Below, piece by piece: positions 12,224 to 19,708 of a stretch of DNA of 24,143 bases (position 1 is the first letter of the stretch; every line of letters begins with the position of its first letter). The notes beneath the pieces are model-generated. The model saw only the letters and a program-made list of their open reading frames with translations. It was not told the DNA's origin and ran no database searches. Both the position numbers and the translations under genes were made by a program. The stretch is from Candidatus Moraniibacteriota bacterium (GTDB taxonomy: Bacteria; Patescibacteriota; Minisyncoccia; Moranbacterales; UBA11712): the NCBI GenBank assembly GCA_003157295.1, contig PMJF01000084.1:1-24143 (forward strand). Reading direction: 5' to 3'.

Positions 12224-13300
12224 ATGGAAAACCGCTCGCAATTAGAAGCAAAGTTCAATAATTATTTGGAACTGGTCGCCCAGCAAGGAGCATCGGATCT
12301 GCATTTAAGCGTGGGTCGTCCCCCCATAATCAGAATAGACGGGAAACTTTATCCAATTGCGGGCGAAGGCAAACTTTCGGAACAAGCTATGATCGGGATC
12401 GCAACCACGATCTTGAACGAGGAGCAGTTCAAAAGGCTGGAAGAGGAGAAGCAAATGGATTTTTCGGTGGACTTGGCCGGCAAAGCGCGTTTCCGGGCGA
12501 ATGTTTTCTATCAAAAAGGATTTATCAGCGCCGCCTTTCGCATGATCCCTACAAAAATAAAAACGCTTGAAGAACTGGGTCTGCCGTCGTTTCTCTATGA
12601 GCTGACAAAACCATCCCAAGGGTTCGTTCTTATCACCGGTCCATGCGGCCACGGGAAGTCCACGACATTGGCGGCTTTGATGGATAATGTCAATCACACT
12701 CGCCAGGATCACATTATCACCATTGAAGATCCGATAGAATATCTTTTTGAACCGGATATGTGCATAATTGATCAAAGAGAGGTCTTTCAGGACGCTACCA
12801 GTTTCCATACGGCACTCCGAGCTGTTTTTCGGGAAGACGCCGATGTGGTGATGGTCGGGGAAATGCGTGACATAGAAACGATCAGCACGGCCATAACCGC
12901 AGCGGAAACGGGGCACTTGATTTTTGCCACGCTTCACACCAATGATGCCGCCCAAACCATAGACAGAATGGTCGATGTTTTCCCGTCCCATCAGCAAAAC
13001 CAGATCAGGATGCAGCTGGCGCAAACTCTTCTCGGGATAGTCTCCCAGCGGTTGGTCAATAGGGTTGACGGCGGCAGGGTGCCGGCCATCGAAATTTTGT
13101 ACAATAATAACGCCGTATCCAATCTTATCCGGGAAGGGAAAACCCACCAGATCGATCTAGTTATCCAAACTTCAAGGGAAAAAGGAATGATCCCGCTCAA
13201 TCAATCTTTGGCAGATCTGGTAAAAAGAGGTATAGTTTCATTAGAAGAAGCGGAAGTTTATTCAACGAATAAGGATGAGCTGAGAATATTGCTCAGGTAA
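12224..13300 (+). CDS. pilT: Type IV pilus retraction ATPase PilT
   Basis: The 358-aa protein has the PilT N-terminal PAS-like domain (QGASDLHLSVGRPPIIRIDG, 21-40) and a RecA-like core: Walker A GPCGHGKST (139-147), Asp box IEDPIEY, Walker B ADVVMVGE with MRDIET, and His box ATLHTND. There is no tetracysteine zinc site. Length and layout match PilT, the hexamer that powers pilus disassembly, twitching and DNA uptake. The Walker A is unusual in having Cys141 and His143 where GPTGSGKST is canonical; the catalytic Lys145 and Ser146 are kept. It follows the receiver gene by 26 nt and precedes pilC by 13 nt. Confidence 0.95.
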   Translation: MENRSQLEAKFNNYLELVAQQGASDLHLSVGRPPIIRIDGKLYPIAGEGKLSEQAMIGIATTILNEEQFKRLEEEKQMDFSVDLAGKARFRANVFYQKGFISAAFRMIPTKIKTLEELGLPSFLYELTKPSQGFVLITGPCGHGKSTTLAALMDNVNHTRQDHIITIEDPIEYLFEPDMCIIDQREVFQDATSFHTALRAVFREDADVVMVGEMRDIETISTAITAAETGHLIFATLHTNDAAQTIDRMVDVFPSHQQNQIRMQLAQTLLGIVSQRLVNRVDGGRVPAIEILYNNNAVSNLIREGKTHQIDLVIQTSREKGMIPLNQSLADLVKRGIVSLEEAEVYSTNKDELRILLR

Positions 13301-13313
13301 TTTTACGAATTCT

Positions 13314-14522
13314 ATGAAATACAAATACAAAGCCAGAAACCAAGCCGGGGCGGTCCAGGAAGGCATCGTCGAGGCATCCTCCTCTTCCAACGCCGCCGCC
13401 GTTCTCCAGCAGCACAATCTGGTAGTCGTCTTCGTCGAAGCGGAAAAAGATTCAGGAGCGCTATCGGTATTCTCCCGTTTTTGGGAAGGCGTGTCGGCCA
13501 AGGAATTTGTCATTTTTTCAAGGCAATTGGCGGTGATGATCGACGCGAAAGTGCCTTTGACGAAGGCTTTCAAAGGAATTTCCGAGCAGACGGACAATCC
13601 CTATTTGGCGAGAATTCTTTATTTTGTTTTGTCCGACATTGATGAGGGGAAGTCTCTGTCAGACAGCCTCAAAAGGCATCCGGAAGTTTTTTCGGATCTC
13701 TATGTGAATATGGTCCAATCCGGGGAAGTGTCCGGGAATCTTCAAAAATCTCTTGAGGATCTGGCCAACAATATTGAAAAAAATTATAACCTTACTCAAA
13801 AAGTAAAAGGGGTCCTCTATTATCCCGCTTTCATTATGCTCGCCTTTTTCGCAGTTTCTTTTTTGATGCTCACCTTTGTTATCCCAAAACTGATGAGCAT
13901 GCTGAAGGAGACGAATGCCCAGCTTCCCATAACGACCAAAATGCTCCTGGTGATGGGTGACTTTATGCAAAAATGGTGGTGGGCGGTCCTTATAGCCGTC
14001 ATTCTTGGAGTGATAGCCATCGTCTATTATATCAAGACGGAAGACGGAAAAAAAGAATTCGATGTCTTATCCATAAAAATTCCGCTCGTCGGCCGAGTTT
14101 TGAGATATGTCTATCTGGCGCGCTTTGCGGAAAATTTGGGAACATTGGTCAAAAGCGGTCTGCCGATCGTCAGCGCCCTTCAAATTTCGGGGCGGGTGAT
14201 CGGGAACTCCGTATTCGAAGCCGATATCATGGAAGCGGCGGAAAGAGTGAAAACCGGCGGAATGATAAGCGAGGTTCTGGGAGAAAAAAAGGAATTTCCG
14301 CCGATCATGGTTCAGATGATCAAAGTCGGCGAAGAAACCGGAAAATTGGATGCTACCCTGAATTCGATGGCTGTTTTTTACGGCCGTGAAGCGGATCAGA
14401 TCGTTTCCAACCTTTCCTCGATCATCGAGCCCGTACTCATTGTCATTTTAGGCATTGGTGTCGGCATTCTGGTTTTTTCGATCATCGTTCCGATATATAA
14501 CATTGCTCAGGGAATAAAATAG
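13314..14522 (+). CDS. pilC: Inner-membrane platform protein PilC
   Basis: The 402-aa protein contains two GspF-type domains. The first (about 64-188) carries SRQLAVMIDAKVPLTKAF and the SGNLQKSLEDLA signature; the second (about 266-390) carries ENLGTLVKSGLPIVSALQ and GEETGKLDATL. Membrane helices are at about 170-191, 221-240 and 373-395. PilC is the platform turned by PilB/PilT to insert or remove pilins. The usual N-terminal segment MKYKYKARNQAG is present. It is the last core gene before the pilin cluster; 87 nt separate it from the first pilin. Confidence 0.95.
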   Translation: MKYKYKARNQAGAVQEGIVEASSSSNAAAVLQQHNLVVVFVEAEKDSGALSVFSRFWEGVSAKEFVIFSRQLAVMIDAKVPLTKAFKGISEQTDNPYLARILYFVLSDIDEGKSLSDSLKRHPEVFSDLYVNMVQSGEVSGNLQKSLEDLANNIEKNYNLTQKVKGVLYYPAFIMLAFFAVSFLMLTFVIPKLMSMLKETNAQLPITTKMLLVMGDFMQKWWWAVLIAVILGVIAIVYYIKTEDGKKEFDVLSIKIPLVGRVLRYVYLARFAENLGTLVKSGLPIVSALQISGRVIGNSVFEADIMEAAERVKTGGMISEVLGEKKEFPPIMVQMIKVGEETGKLDATLNSMAVFYGREADQIVSNLSSIIEPVLIVILGIGVGILVFSIIVPIYNIAQGIK

Positions 14523-14593
14523 GATTTGTCACCCGCAGGGGGAGACTTTGAAAAGATTGAAAGTTAATAATAAAAAATTAAAAACTAATCTGG

Positions 14594-14605
14594 AAAGGCA
14601 GGTGA
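14594..14605 (+). promoter_or_regulatory. Strong ribosome binding site of pilin 1
   Basis: AAAGGCAGGTGA, then AAAA and ATG. It is close to the full anti-Shine-Dalgarno complement AAAGGAGGTGA and nearly identical to the site before pilin 7 (17643-17653). Most other genes in the operon have none. Confidence 0.65.
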
Positions 14606-14609
14606 AAAA

Positions 14610-15089
14610 ATGAAAACAAAAAAATATTCAAAAGGTTTCACCCTAGTTGAACTTCTGCTCGTGATCGCGATTATCGCCATTTTAGCGACTGTGCTGTTTG
14701 TGAGCTTGGGAAGCCAGCGAGAGAGAGCAAGGGTTTCGGCCTTTAAGGAAAATGCCAGAGGCTTGGTCACGACTTTCACAGCCTGTGCCGATGGAGGCGG
14801 AACAATTGGTGCCACAAATTCGCTCGCAGATATAAGTTCAGGCGTACTGGCCTGCAGTGCGGGTAATAAGGCTGGTATCACTGCAAACGAGCCTGATGTT
14901 CCAAGTTGCGACGGAACGAATACTAAAGCACAGATTTCTTCGACGAGTGCCTCGGGCGATAGTTGGAATTTTTATGCGAAATGCAATCGATCTGGAAGTA
15001 AATACTGCGGAATGTATTGCAGCGCGGATGGTTGCAAGGTTGACGCGAAGAACGATAATACGGTTGACGCCGGTAGTTCCTGTGAATAA
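14610..15089 (+). CDS. Type IV pilin 1 (candidate major pilin)
   Basis: The 159-aa prepilin has the leader MKTKKYSKG, cleavage before Phe in G|FTLVE with Glu5 of the mature form, and the hydrophobic helix LLLVIAIIAILATVLFVSL. The globular part has eight Cys, an even number that fits four disulfides, with YCGMYC near the end. It is the first pilin after pilC, has an exceptionally good ribosome binding site and is the longest of the seven tandem pilins, so it is a candidate for the main fibre subunit. Which of the seven dominates cannot be decided from sequence. Confidence 0.92.
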   Translation: MKTKKYSKGFTLVELLLVIAIIAILATVLFVSLGSQRERARVSAFKENARGLVTTFTACADGGGTIGATNSLADISSGVLACSAGNKAGITANEPDVPSCDGTNTKAQISSTSASGDSWNFYAKCNRSGSKYCGMYCSADGCKVDAKNDNTVDAGSSCE

Positions 15090-15106
15090 ATTTGTTTTTT
15101 CAACGA

Positions 15107-15143
15107 CTGGATTTCTGGACGAAACGTTGATCCAGGAATCCAG
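15107..15143. repeat. Intergenic hairpin after pilin 1
   Basis: CTGGATTTCTGG (15107-15118) pairs with CCAGGAATCCAG (15132-15143) over 12 positions, one G-U, with a 13-nt loop. There is no T-run, so it is more likely an mRNA-stability hairpin or a small palindromic repeat than a terminator. Confidence 0.6.
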
Positions 15144-15190
15144 GATTGAGGAATGAAATGAGTTCTCGAATTTTATTTTAAATCACCCAA

Positions 15191-15589
15191 ATGGATCGAG
15201 GAAGCGGAAAAGGTTTCACGATGGTTGAAATCCTGATTGTGATGTCAATCATCGCTATTCTGGCAACGGTCTTGTTCGTGAGTCTTGGGAACCAACGTCA
15301 ACGGGCTCGGGTGGCTGGCGCGGTTGCAGCCGTGAAAAGCGCCATGCCTATTACACTCACCTGTGTTTCGATCGACGGCACGGTTCAGCCGCCCGACGTA
15401 TCAGGTGGCAATCCCATCTGTTCCGGATCTCCGGAATCGCCAGCAGACTCTGTTTGGCCGGTTCTCTCAAACAACTGCCATTACTGCAATCCCTGGGATG
15501 GCCAAATCGTGAGATTCAGCTGTTCTGCCTGTGCCAGCGGGGACAGCATCTGTGACACAAAGAGCGGCCTATGCGAACAGAAGAATTAG
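15191..15589 (+). CDS. Cysteine-rich pilin 2
   Basis: The 132-aa prepilin has leader MDRGSGKG and cleavage before FTMVE, followed by the usual helix. The mature domain has eight Cys in the pattern TCVSIDGTV, PICSGSP, NCHYC, FSCSAC, ICDTKSGLC. This pattern is shared with pilins 3 and 4, so the three genes look like tandem duplicates. The Cys pairs are placed to form disulfides outside the membrane. Role: minor or alternative pilin, inferred. It follows the 15107-15143 hairpin by 47 nt and has no clear ribosome binding site. Confidence 0.88.
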   Translation: MDRGSGKGFTMVEILIVMSIIAILATVLFVSLGNQRQRARVAGAVAAVKSAMPITLTCVSIDGTVQPPDVSGGNPICSGSPESPADSVWPVLSNNCHYCNPWDGQIVRFSCSACASGDSICDTKSGLCEQKN

Positions 15590-15616
15590 TGACATAAAGA
15601 TTAGCTTTCAAGATTA

Positions 15617-16033
15617 ATGGAGCAAAAAGGATTTACATTGATCGAATTAATCCTTGTCGTTGTCATAATCGGCATCCTGGCAACGATGGTTTTTATCGCG
15701 CTGGAGGGGCAGGGGAAAAGAGCGCGGCTTGCGGCTGCCGCCACCTCGATAAAAAGCGCCATATCCGTCGCGACGGTCTGCCAGTCACTTGGAGGAACGG
15801 TCAGTGATCCGGGAAGCGATGTACAGGGACCGTCGGCTGATTCCGTTTGTCCCGACATTTCCCAATTCTCCGGCGAATCGTTCTGGTCAAAGCTTCCGGG
15901 AAAATGCTATTATTGCGGAAAGAGTTCCAGCACCATTTATTTCCAATGCTCATTTCAAAATTGCGCAACTGCAGGGGCTCAAAAAAGTTCCTGTGATTAT
16001 GTCAGCGGGCAATGCGTTATAAAAGACCAGTAG
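15617..16033 (+). CDS. Cysteine-rich pilin 3
   Basis: The 138-aa prepilin has a very short leader, MEQKG, then FTLIELILVVVIIGILATMVF. The mature domain has eight Cys aligned with pilins 2 and 4 (VCQSLGGTV, VCPD, KCYYCG, FQC, NCA, SCDYVSGQC). Residues after the helix (QGKRARLAAAATSIKSAISV) match pilin 4 closely (QGKRARLTTASMSVKSAMTI), which supports recent duplication. It starts 28 nt after pilin 2 and ends with TAG. Confidence 0.9.
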   Translation: MEQKGFTLIELILVVVIIGILATMVFIALEGQGKRARLAAAATSIKSAISVATVCQSLGGTVSDPGSDVQGPSADSVCPDISQFSGESFWSKLPGKCYYCGKSSSTIYFQCSFQNCATAGAQKSSCDYVSGQCVIKDQ

Positions 16034-16062
16034 AAGGTCAAGACAGAGAACGAGTTTCCGTG

Positions 16063-16554
16063 ATGACAAATCGCTTCAGTGCGAAGAGTATAATTAGCCA
16101 TAAAAACAAAAAATTGCTAAAATACAGACAATCAAAAGAAAGTGGATTTACGCTCATTGAATTGCTTATAGTTCTGACCATTCTGGCAATTCTAATGACA
16201 ATTGCTTTCGTTTTCTTGGGAGATCAAGGCAAGCGAGCACGGCTCACGACGGCCAGTATGTCCGTTAAAAGCGCCATGACAATCGCGGCAGCTTGTTACA
16301 CATCAGGCGGGACGATATCAAATCCTCCGTCCGGGATTAATAGCGGAAGGGGGCCGAGCAGTGATCCGGTTTGCGTCGGTTCTCCGACTCTCTCCGCTGA
16401 AGCTGTCTGGCCTCAGTTGCCGGAAAAATGTCGTTATTGCGGGGATATAACTGCCGATTCTAAAATAGAATTTGAATGCCAGAACTCATCTTCTTGCGGA
16501 GCCGGCTCTAGCTATTGCAAGATAGACACCACTCAATGCATCCAAAATAATTAG
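16063..16554 (+). CDS. Cysteine-rich pilin 4
   Basis: The prepilin has the cleavage site ESG|FTLIE and eight Cys in the arrangement of pilins 2 and 3 (ACYTSGGTI, VCVGSP, KCRYCG, FEC, SCG, YCK, QCI). The start is uncertain. ATG 16063 gives a long leader of about 28 residues. An in-frame TTG at 16114 would give MLKYRQSKESG, which matches pilin 6 (MLKFQKKGKG) in length and sequence and yields 146 aa, close to its siblings. ATG 16012 would overlap pilin 3 and is least likely. TATAAT (16089-16094) and TGCTAAAAT (16115-16123) lie in this stretch and could be an internal promoter. Confidence 0.85.
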   Translation: MTNRFSAKSIISHKNKKLLKYRQSKESGFTLIELLIVLTILAILMTIAFVFLGDQGKRARLTTASMSVKSAMTIAAACYTSGGTISNPPSGINSGRGPSSDPVCVGSPTLSAEAVWPQLPEKCRYCGDITADSKIEFECQNSSSCGAGSSYCKIDTTQCIQNN

Positions 16555-16580
16555 GCAATAATTTATTTAAAATAAAAAAA

Positions 16581-17030
16581 ATGAAGAAAAAAACAAAATG
16601 GGGAAAGGGCTTCACGCTAATCGAACTCTTGGTTGTAATCGCGATCATCGGAATTTTGGCGGGAGTGGTTCTTGTCTCTTTGAATTCTCAAAGAGGCAGG
16701 GCTCGCGCCGCATCCGCGCTTCAATCGGGTATGAGTGCTATGCCGTACGCAGTTGAATGTACTTTGAGAAATCAGGCACTCTACTTTAATGGTGGTGCCG
16801 GTGCTCCTCTTTCGGACGATAATATATGTTATGGATCCGGTGCCAAATGGCCCGCAATCGGTTTATCGTCAACTGCGAATTGTGCCTATTTTTCATCGGC
16901 CGCTGGCCCAAATGATGCCTACTATATCATTAGATGCGCCGACGCACGTGTACAGATTGTTTGCAACGTTAATTATGACGGTTGGGGTGGTGATTATCGA
17001 CCTGGTACTTGCATCCAGCAGACTTATTAG
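16581..17030 (+). CDS. Pilin 5
   Basis: The 149-aa prepilin has leader MKKKTKWGKG, then FTLIELLVVIAIIGILAGVV. The globular part is Gly/Ala/Tyr-rich and contains six Cys (ECTL, ICYG, NCAY, RCAD, VCNV, TCIQ). It belongs to a second subtype, with pilins 6 and 7, whose helix ends ILAGVVLVSL or IMAGVVLVSM. A 27-nt stretch (16638-16664) is identical to 17706-17732 in pilin 7, which could allow gene conversion. A and T-rich sequence without a ribosome binding site precedes the ATG. Confidence 0.9.
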   Translation: MKKKTKWGKGFTLIELLVVIAIIGILAGVVLVSLNSQRGRARAASALQSGMSAMPYAVECTLRNQALYFNGGAGAPLSDDNICYGSGAKWPAIGLSSTANCAYFSSAAGPNDAYYIIRCADARVQIVCNVNYDGWGGDYRPGTCIQQTY

Positions 17031-17094
17031 ATTAGCTGAATATATTAGTTTTTCACTAAGTTTCAATCTTATCGGGATTGGAGTTTCTCAGCAA

Positions 17095-17118
17095 CCCTGC
17101 TTTTCATCAAAAGCAGGG
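17095..17118. repeat. Intergenic hairpin after pilin 5
   Basis: CCCTGCTTTT (17095-17104) and AAAAGCAGGG (17109-17118) form a perfect 10-bp stem with loop CATC. No T-run follows, so a role in mRNA stability is more likely than termination. Confidence 0.65.
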
Positions 17119-17166
17119 GAAGGTGGGAGAGTTATTGAAAAATTTCTAATTTCTAATTAAATCTGA

Positions 17167-17592
17167 ATGCTTAAATTTCAAAAAAAAGGAAAAGGCTTCA
17201 CTCTCATTGAACTCTTGATCGTGATGGCGATCATTGGAATTATGGCGGGAGTGGTGTTGGTTTCGATGAAAAGTTACGCTGTCAAAGGGCGGTCGACGAA
17301 AGTTCTGGCACAGGTCTCGAGCGTTATCCCCTCGATGATAAGTTGCTGGGGAAATGGAGGAGGCGTGAGACCTAGTGGGAGCGGCAATATATGCGATATT
17401 GGTCCTGGTTATGGAACTTGGCCCGATATGACTTCAATAGGCTACGGTTATGCTGGGATTCCTGGAGCAAAATTAAACGCCTGGTTTTTTACAGTCAGTA
17501 ACGTGACCGATGGAGTAACAATCTGCTGTAATTCAGCAATGAATAGTTGCGGAACAGTCACTGTGGCATGTACCAACAGCTTAACCTGGTGA
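17167..17592 (+). CDS. Pilin 6
   Basis: The 141-aa prepilin has leader MLKFQKKGKG, then FTLIELLIVMAIIGIMAGVVLVSM. The mature domain is Gly/Ser-rich with six Cys (SCWG, ICDI, ICCN, SCGT, ACTN), including an adjacent pair. It has no clear ribosome binding site. It lies 136 nt after pilin 5, across the 17095-17118 hairpin, so its level may differ from its neighbours. Role inferred as an alternative or minor subunit. Confidence 0.88.
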   Translation: MLKFQKKGKGFTLIELLIVMAIIGIMAGVVLVSMKSYAVKGRSTKVLAQVSSVIPSMISCWGNGGGVRPSGSGNICDIGPGYGTWPDMTSIGYGYAGIPGAKLNAWFFTVSNVTDGVTICCNSAMNSCGTVTVACTNSLTW

Positions 17593-17642
17593 AACGTGCA
17601 TTTGTGATTTTGGATTATTAAAAAATAATATCAATAATCTAG

Positions 17643-17653
17643 AAAGGCGGTGA
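17643..17653 (+). promoter_or_regulatory. Strong ribosome binding site of pilin 7
   Basis: AAAGGCGGTGA differs at one base from the anti-Shine-Dalgarno complement AAAGGAGGTGA and is followed by AAAA and ATG. It is nearly the same cassette as before pilin 1. Confidence 0.65.
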
Positions 17654-17657
17654 AAAA

Positions 17658-18065
17658 ATGAAAATAAATAAAAAAGGTTTTACACTGGTTGAACTCTTGG
17701 TCGTGATCGCGATCATCGGAATTTTGGCGGGAATCGTGCTGGTGAGCCTCCAGAGCGCGAAGAACAAGGCTAAATTGGCTTCGTTCCGCTCAACGGCAGT
17801 CAGCATTAACCCGGCGGCGATGACCTGCGCAGATGAAAGTTCGATCAATATAACCACTCCTGGCCCTGGCGTGAAGATTTGTTCCGATACCACCGTAATC
17901 AATGATCTTTATCCAACCTTAGCATCTGGAGTATGCGACAGCGCTTATACAGTCGTGGCTACTGATGCCAATTCAGCCGACGGCCAATACTCATTTACGG
18001 TTTCTTGCAACATCGCAACAGTTGCCCATTCAGTTACTTGCACCCAAAACGGCTGCACTCCGTAG
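17658..18065 (+). CDS. Pilin 7 (second candidate major pilin)
   Basis: The 135-aa prepilin has the short leader MKINKKG, then FTLVELLVVIAIIGILAGIVLVSL. The mature domain is rich in Ser/Thr/Ala with six Cys (TCAD, ICSD, VCDS, SCNI, TCTQNGC). It shares its ribosome binding cassette and FTLVE variant with pilin 1, so the two bracket the cluster and may be the most strongly translated subunits. It is followed by an imperfect hairpin and then pilD. Confidence 0.92.
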   Translation: MKINKKGFTLVELLVVIAIIGILAGIVLVSLQSAKNKAKLASFRSTAVSINPAAMTCADESSINITTPGPGVKICSDTTVINDLYPTLASGVCDSAYTVVATDANSADGQYSFTVSCNIATVAHSVTCTQNGCTP

Positions 18066-18083
18066 TTCGAAAATTGGTTTTTT

Positions 18084-18124
18084 ACTCATTCCCCTCGTTT
18101 TTTTCGAAAAGCGGGGGGTAGAGT
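18084..18124. repeat. Imperfect hairpin between pilin 7 and pilD
   Basis: ACTC (18084-18087) can pair with GAGT (18121-18124) and CCCC (18091-18094) with GGGG (18114-18117), around a T/A-rich inner stem (TTTT/AAAA). The stem is broken by mismatches. It may stabilise the pilin transcript; termination is weakly supported. Confidence 0.4.
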
Positions 18125-18174
18125 GAAGATTGGTTTTTGGCTTTGTTCTTTATTTAAGTTTTAATTTTTTTTAA

Positions 18175-19008
18175 ATGGTAGCTATATTTTTCATCGCTGG
18201 TCTCATTATCGGTAGTTTTTTGGGAGTCGTGAGTTGGCGGCTGAAAACCGCTGAAGACATTGTTTGGGAACGTTCGCACTGTCCGCATTGCAAGAAAAAG
18301 ATCCGGTGGTATGACAACATACCGCTTTTGAGTTTCATAATACTTTGGGGTCAGTGCCGGGATTGTAAAAAAAGAATTTCTTGGGAATATCCGCTTATTG
18401 AGCTGGTGACGGGACTCTTGTTCGCGGCCGTCGCCTGGAAATTTTTGGGCACCTTGGGTTTCATGGCTGGCCCGGAAAGAATTTTCACCAATGGCGATAT
18501 TGTTGATATGTCCTTTTGGCTCTTCGCTGTTTGCTATCTGGTCATCATCTTTTTTCACGATCTTGATTTTATGCTGATACCAGATGCGGTTGTTTATCCG
18601 GCCATACTCGTGACGCTGGGCTACCAATATTATAAATATATGGGGGGCCCTCTCGGTATTGCCTCTCTCAAAGCGCCTATCACCAGTGCCCTATTTGCGG
18701 CTTTCGTCGCCGCGCTCTTCTTTTTTCTTCTTATTTGGATGTCGCGCGGAAAGTGGATCGGCGGAGGGGACGTGAAGTTGGGATTTCTCGCCGGAGCGAT
18801 GGTCGGCTGGCCGAAAATCCTTTTCGTTTTGTTTTTCGCCTATATGATCGGGGCAGTGGCGAGCCTGATTCTTATCGGCACCAAAAAGAAGACCTGGAAG
18901 AGCCAAATTCCTTTCGGTCCGTTTTTGGTGGCGGGCATTCTTATTGTTATGTTTTTTTCAGAGCAGATCCAGTTTTGGGCGAATCGGTATTTGGATATGA
19001 GGTATTAA
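18175..19008 (+). CDS. pilD: Prepilin peptidase / N-methyltransferase PilD
   Basis: The 277-aa polytopic membrane protein has an N-terminal cytoplasmic domain with zinc pair Cys36/Cys39 (CPHC) and Cys61/Cys64 (CRDC), linked to the methyltransferase activity. The aspartyl-protease core has Asp131 in HDLDFMLIPD and Asp199 in the GGGDVK motif; both catalytic Asp are present. About seven to eight hydrophobic helices follow the usual plan. It removes the leader before Phe of the GFTLIE/GFTLVE sites of the window's prepilins and methylates the new N-terminus. Its place between the pilin and pseudopilin clusters fits this. Confidence 0.95.
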   Translation: MVAIFFIAGLIIGSFLGVVSWRLKTAEDIVWERSHCPHCKKKIRWYDNIPLLSFIILWGQCRDCKKRISWEYPLIELVTGLLFAAVAWKFLGTLGFMAGPERIFTNGDIVDMSFWLFAVCYLVIIFFHDLDFMLIPDAVVYPAILVTLGYQYYKYMGGPLGIASLKAPITSALFAAFVAALFFFLLIWMSRGKWIGGGDVKLGFLAGAMVGWPKILFVLFFAYMIGAVASLILIGTKKKTWKSQIPFGPFLVAGILIVMFFSEQIQFWANRYLDMRY

Positions 19009-19050
19009 GTAATTTAAAATTTCAAACTCTAAATTTCAAATCAAGTCTAG

Positions 19051-19641
19051 ATGATTAAATTTTTAAGTTTAAAACTAAAAATTGTTACCCTGCGGGTGAT
19101 TCCCCGTAGGGGAAAAAATTCCCGCAAAGGCTTCACTCTTATCGAGCTCATGGTCGTCATTGCTATTATCGGAATAATGGCCGGCATTGCCGTTGTTAAT
19201 TTCGGCCGCAATTCTGATCGGGACGTGCGGCTTGAAAAAGACCGTCTAGTGACTTTTTTGCGGGACGTCCAAAATAAGGCTCTTTCGGGGGAACAGGTGC
19301 CGGGATCAACTGGCAAAGTTTGCGGATTCGGGATTCATCAAATAGGCAACGCGATCCAGGCTTATTATGTGGAAGTTGGCGGACTTTCTCCTCAAGATAC
19401 TATCTGCGCAAGCCATGTAGGTGACGCAGGAACTGATTATCCTGGAAACATCTTTTATCCCGGAAATGGAGTGACCATCAGCGGGATGGCGGCAGGTGAT
19501 AACATTTTTTTCCTTATCCCTCACGGTGACATTTATTATAATAACGGCAGCTTGCCCCAAAACATATATCTTTCCAAAACAGTCGGATCATCAACGGCCA
19601 CTGTCCCTGTCACCATTACGCCGGGCGGCATAATCAAATAG
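19051..19641 (+). CDS. Minor pseudopilin, GspH/FimT type
   Basis: The 196-aa frame has KG|FTLIELMVVIAIIGIMAGIAVVNF, then RNSDRDVRLEKDRLVTFLRDVQNKALSG, which is the GspH/FimT pattern of a basic segment after the helix leading to strand-rich sequence. The leader is long (28 residues) and contains the repeat-encoded TLRVIPRRGKNSRKG, shared with the next gene. Alternative starts inside the leader exist, such as GTG 19096 in the hairpin. Minor pseudopilins of this type help initiate pilus assembly. It follows pilD by 42 nt. No ribosome binding site is visible for ATG 19051. Confidence 0.85.
   Translation: MIKFLSLKLKIVTLRVIPRRGKNSRKGFTLIELMVVIAIIGIMAGIAVVNFGRNSDRDVRLEKDRLVTFLRDVQNKALSGEQVPGSTGKVCGFGIHQIGNAIQAYYVEVGGLSPQDTICASHVGDAGTDYPGNIFYPGNGVTISGMAAGDNIFFLIPHGDIYYNNGSLPQNIYLSKTVGSSTATVPVTITPGGIIK
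19087..19139 (+). repeat. 53-nt hairpin repeat, copy 1
   Basis: This copy is identical to 19721-19773 except at two positions, t19101 and a19113, which face each other in the inner stem. Outer stem TGCGGG (19091-19096)/CCCGCA (19121-19126), inner stem TTCCCC/GGGGAA around GTA. It lies within the coding start of the GspH-type pseudopilin. Confidence 0.8.
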
Positions 19642-19649
19642 AAAGAAGC

Positions 19650-19698
19650 GAGCTTTCCTAACATTCAATGTTAGGGCGCTCCCAATATTAATGTTAGG
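19650..19698 (+). promoter_or_regulatory. Hairpin with a competing third arm over the next ribosome binding site
   Basis: CCTAACATT (19657-19665) pairs with AATGTTAGG at 19667-19675; an outer GAGC/GCTC closes the hairpin. A second exact AATGTTAGG at 19690-19698 overlaps the AGGAG ribosome binding site (19696-19700) of the 19709 gene. The single left arm can therefore pair with either copy, leaving the site free or covered. Switching is inferred. Confidence 0.5.
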
Positions 19699-19708
19699 AG
19701 AAAATTTA

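Noticed and set aside
12305..13147. 280-aa minus-strand frame opposite pilT
   Set aside because: It is a shadow of the well-supported pilT gene; composition is typical of an antisense frame and no domain is seen.
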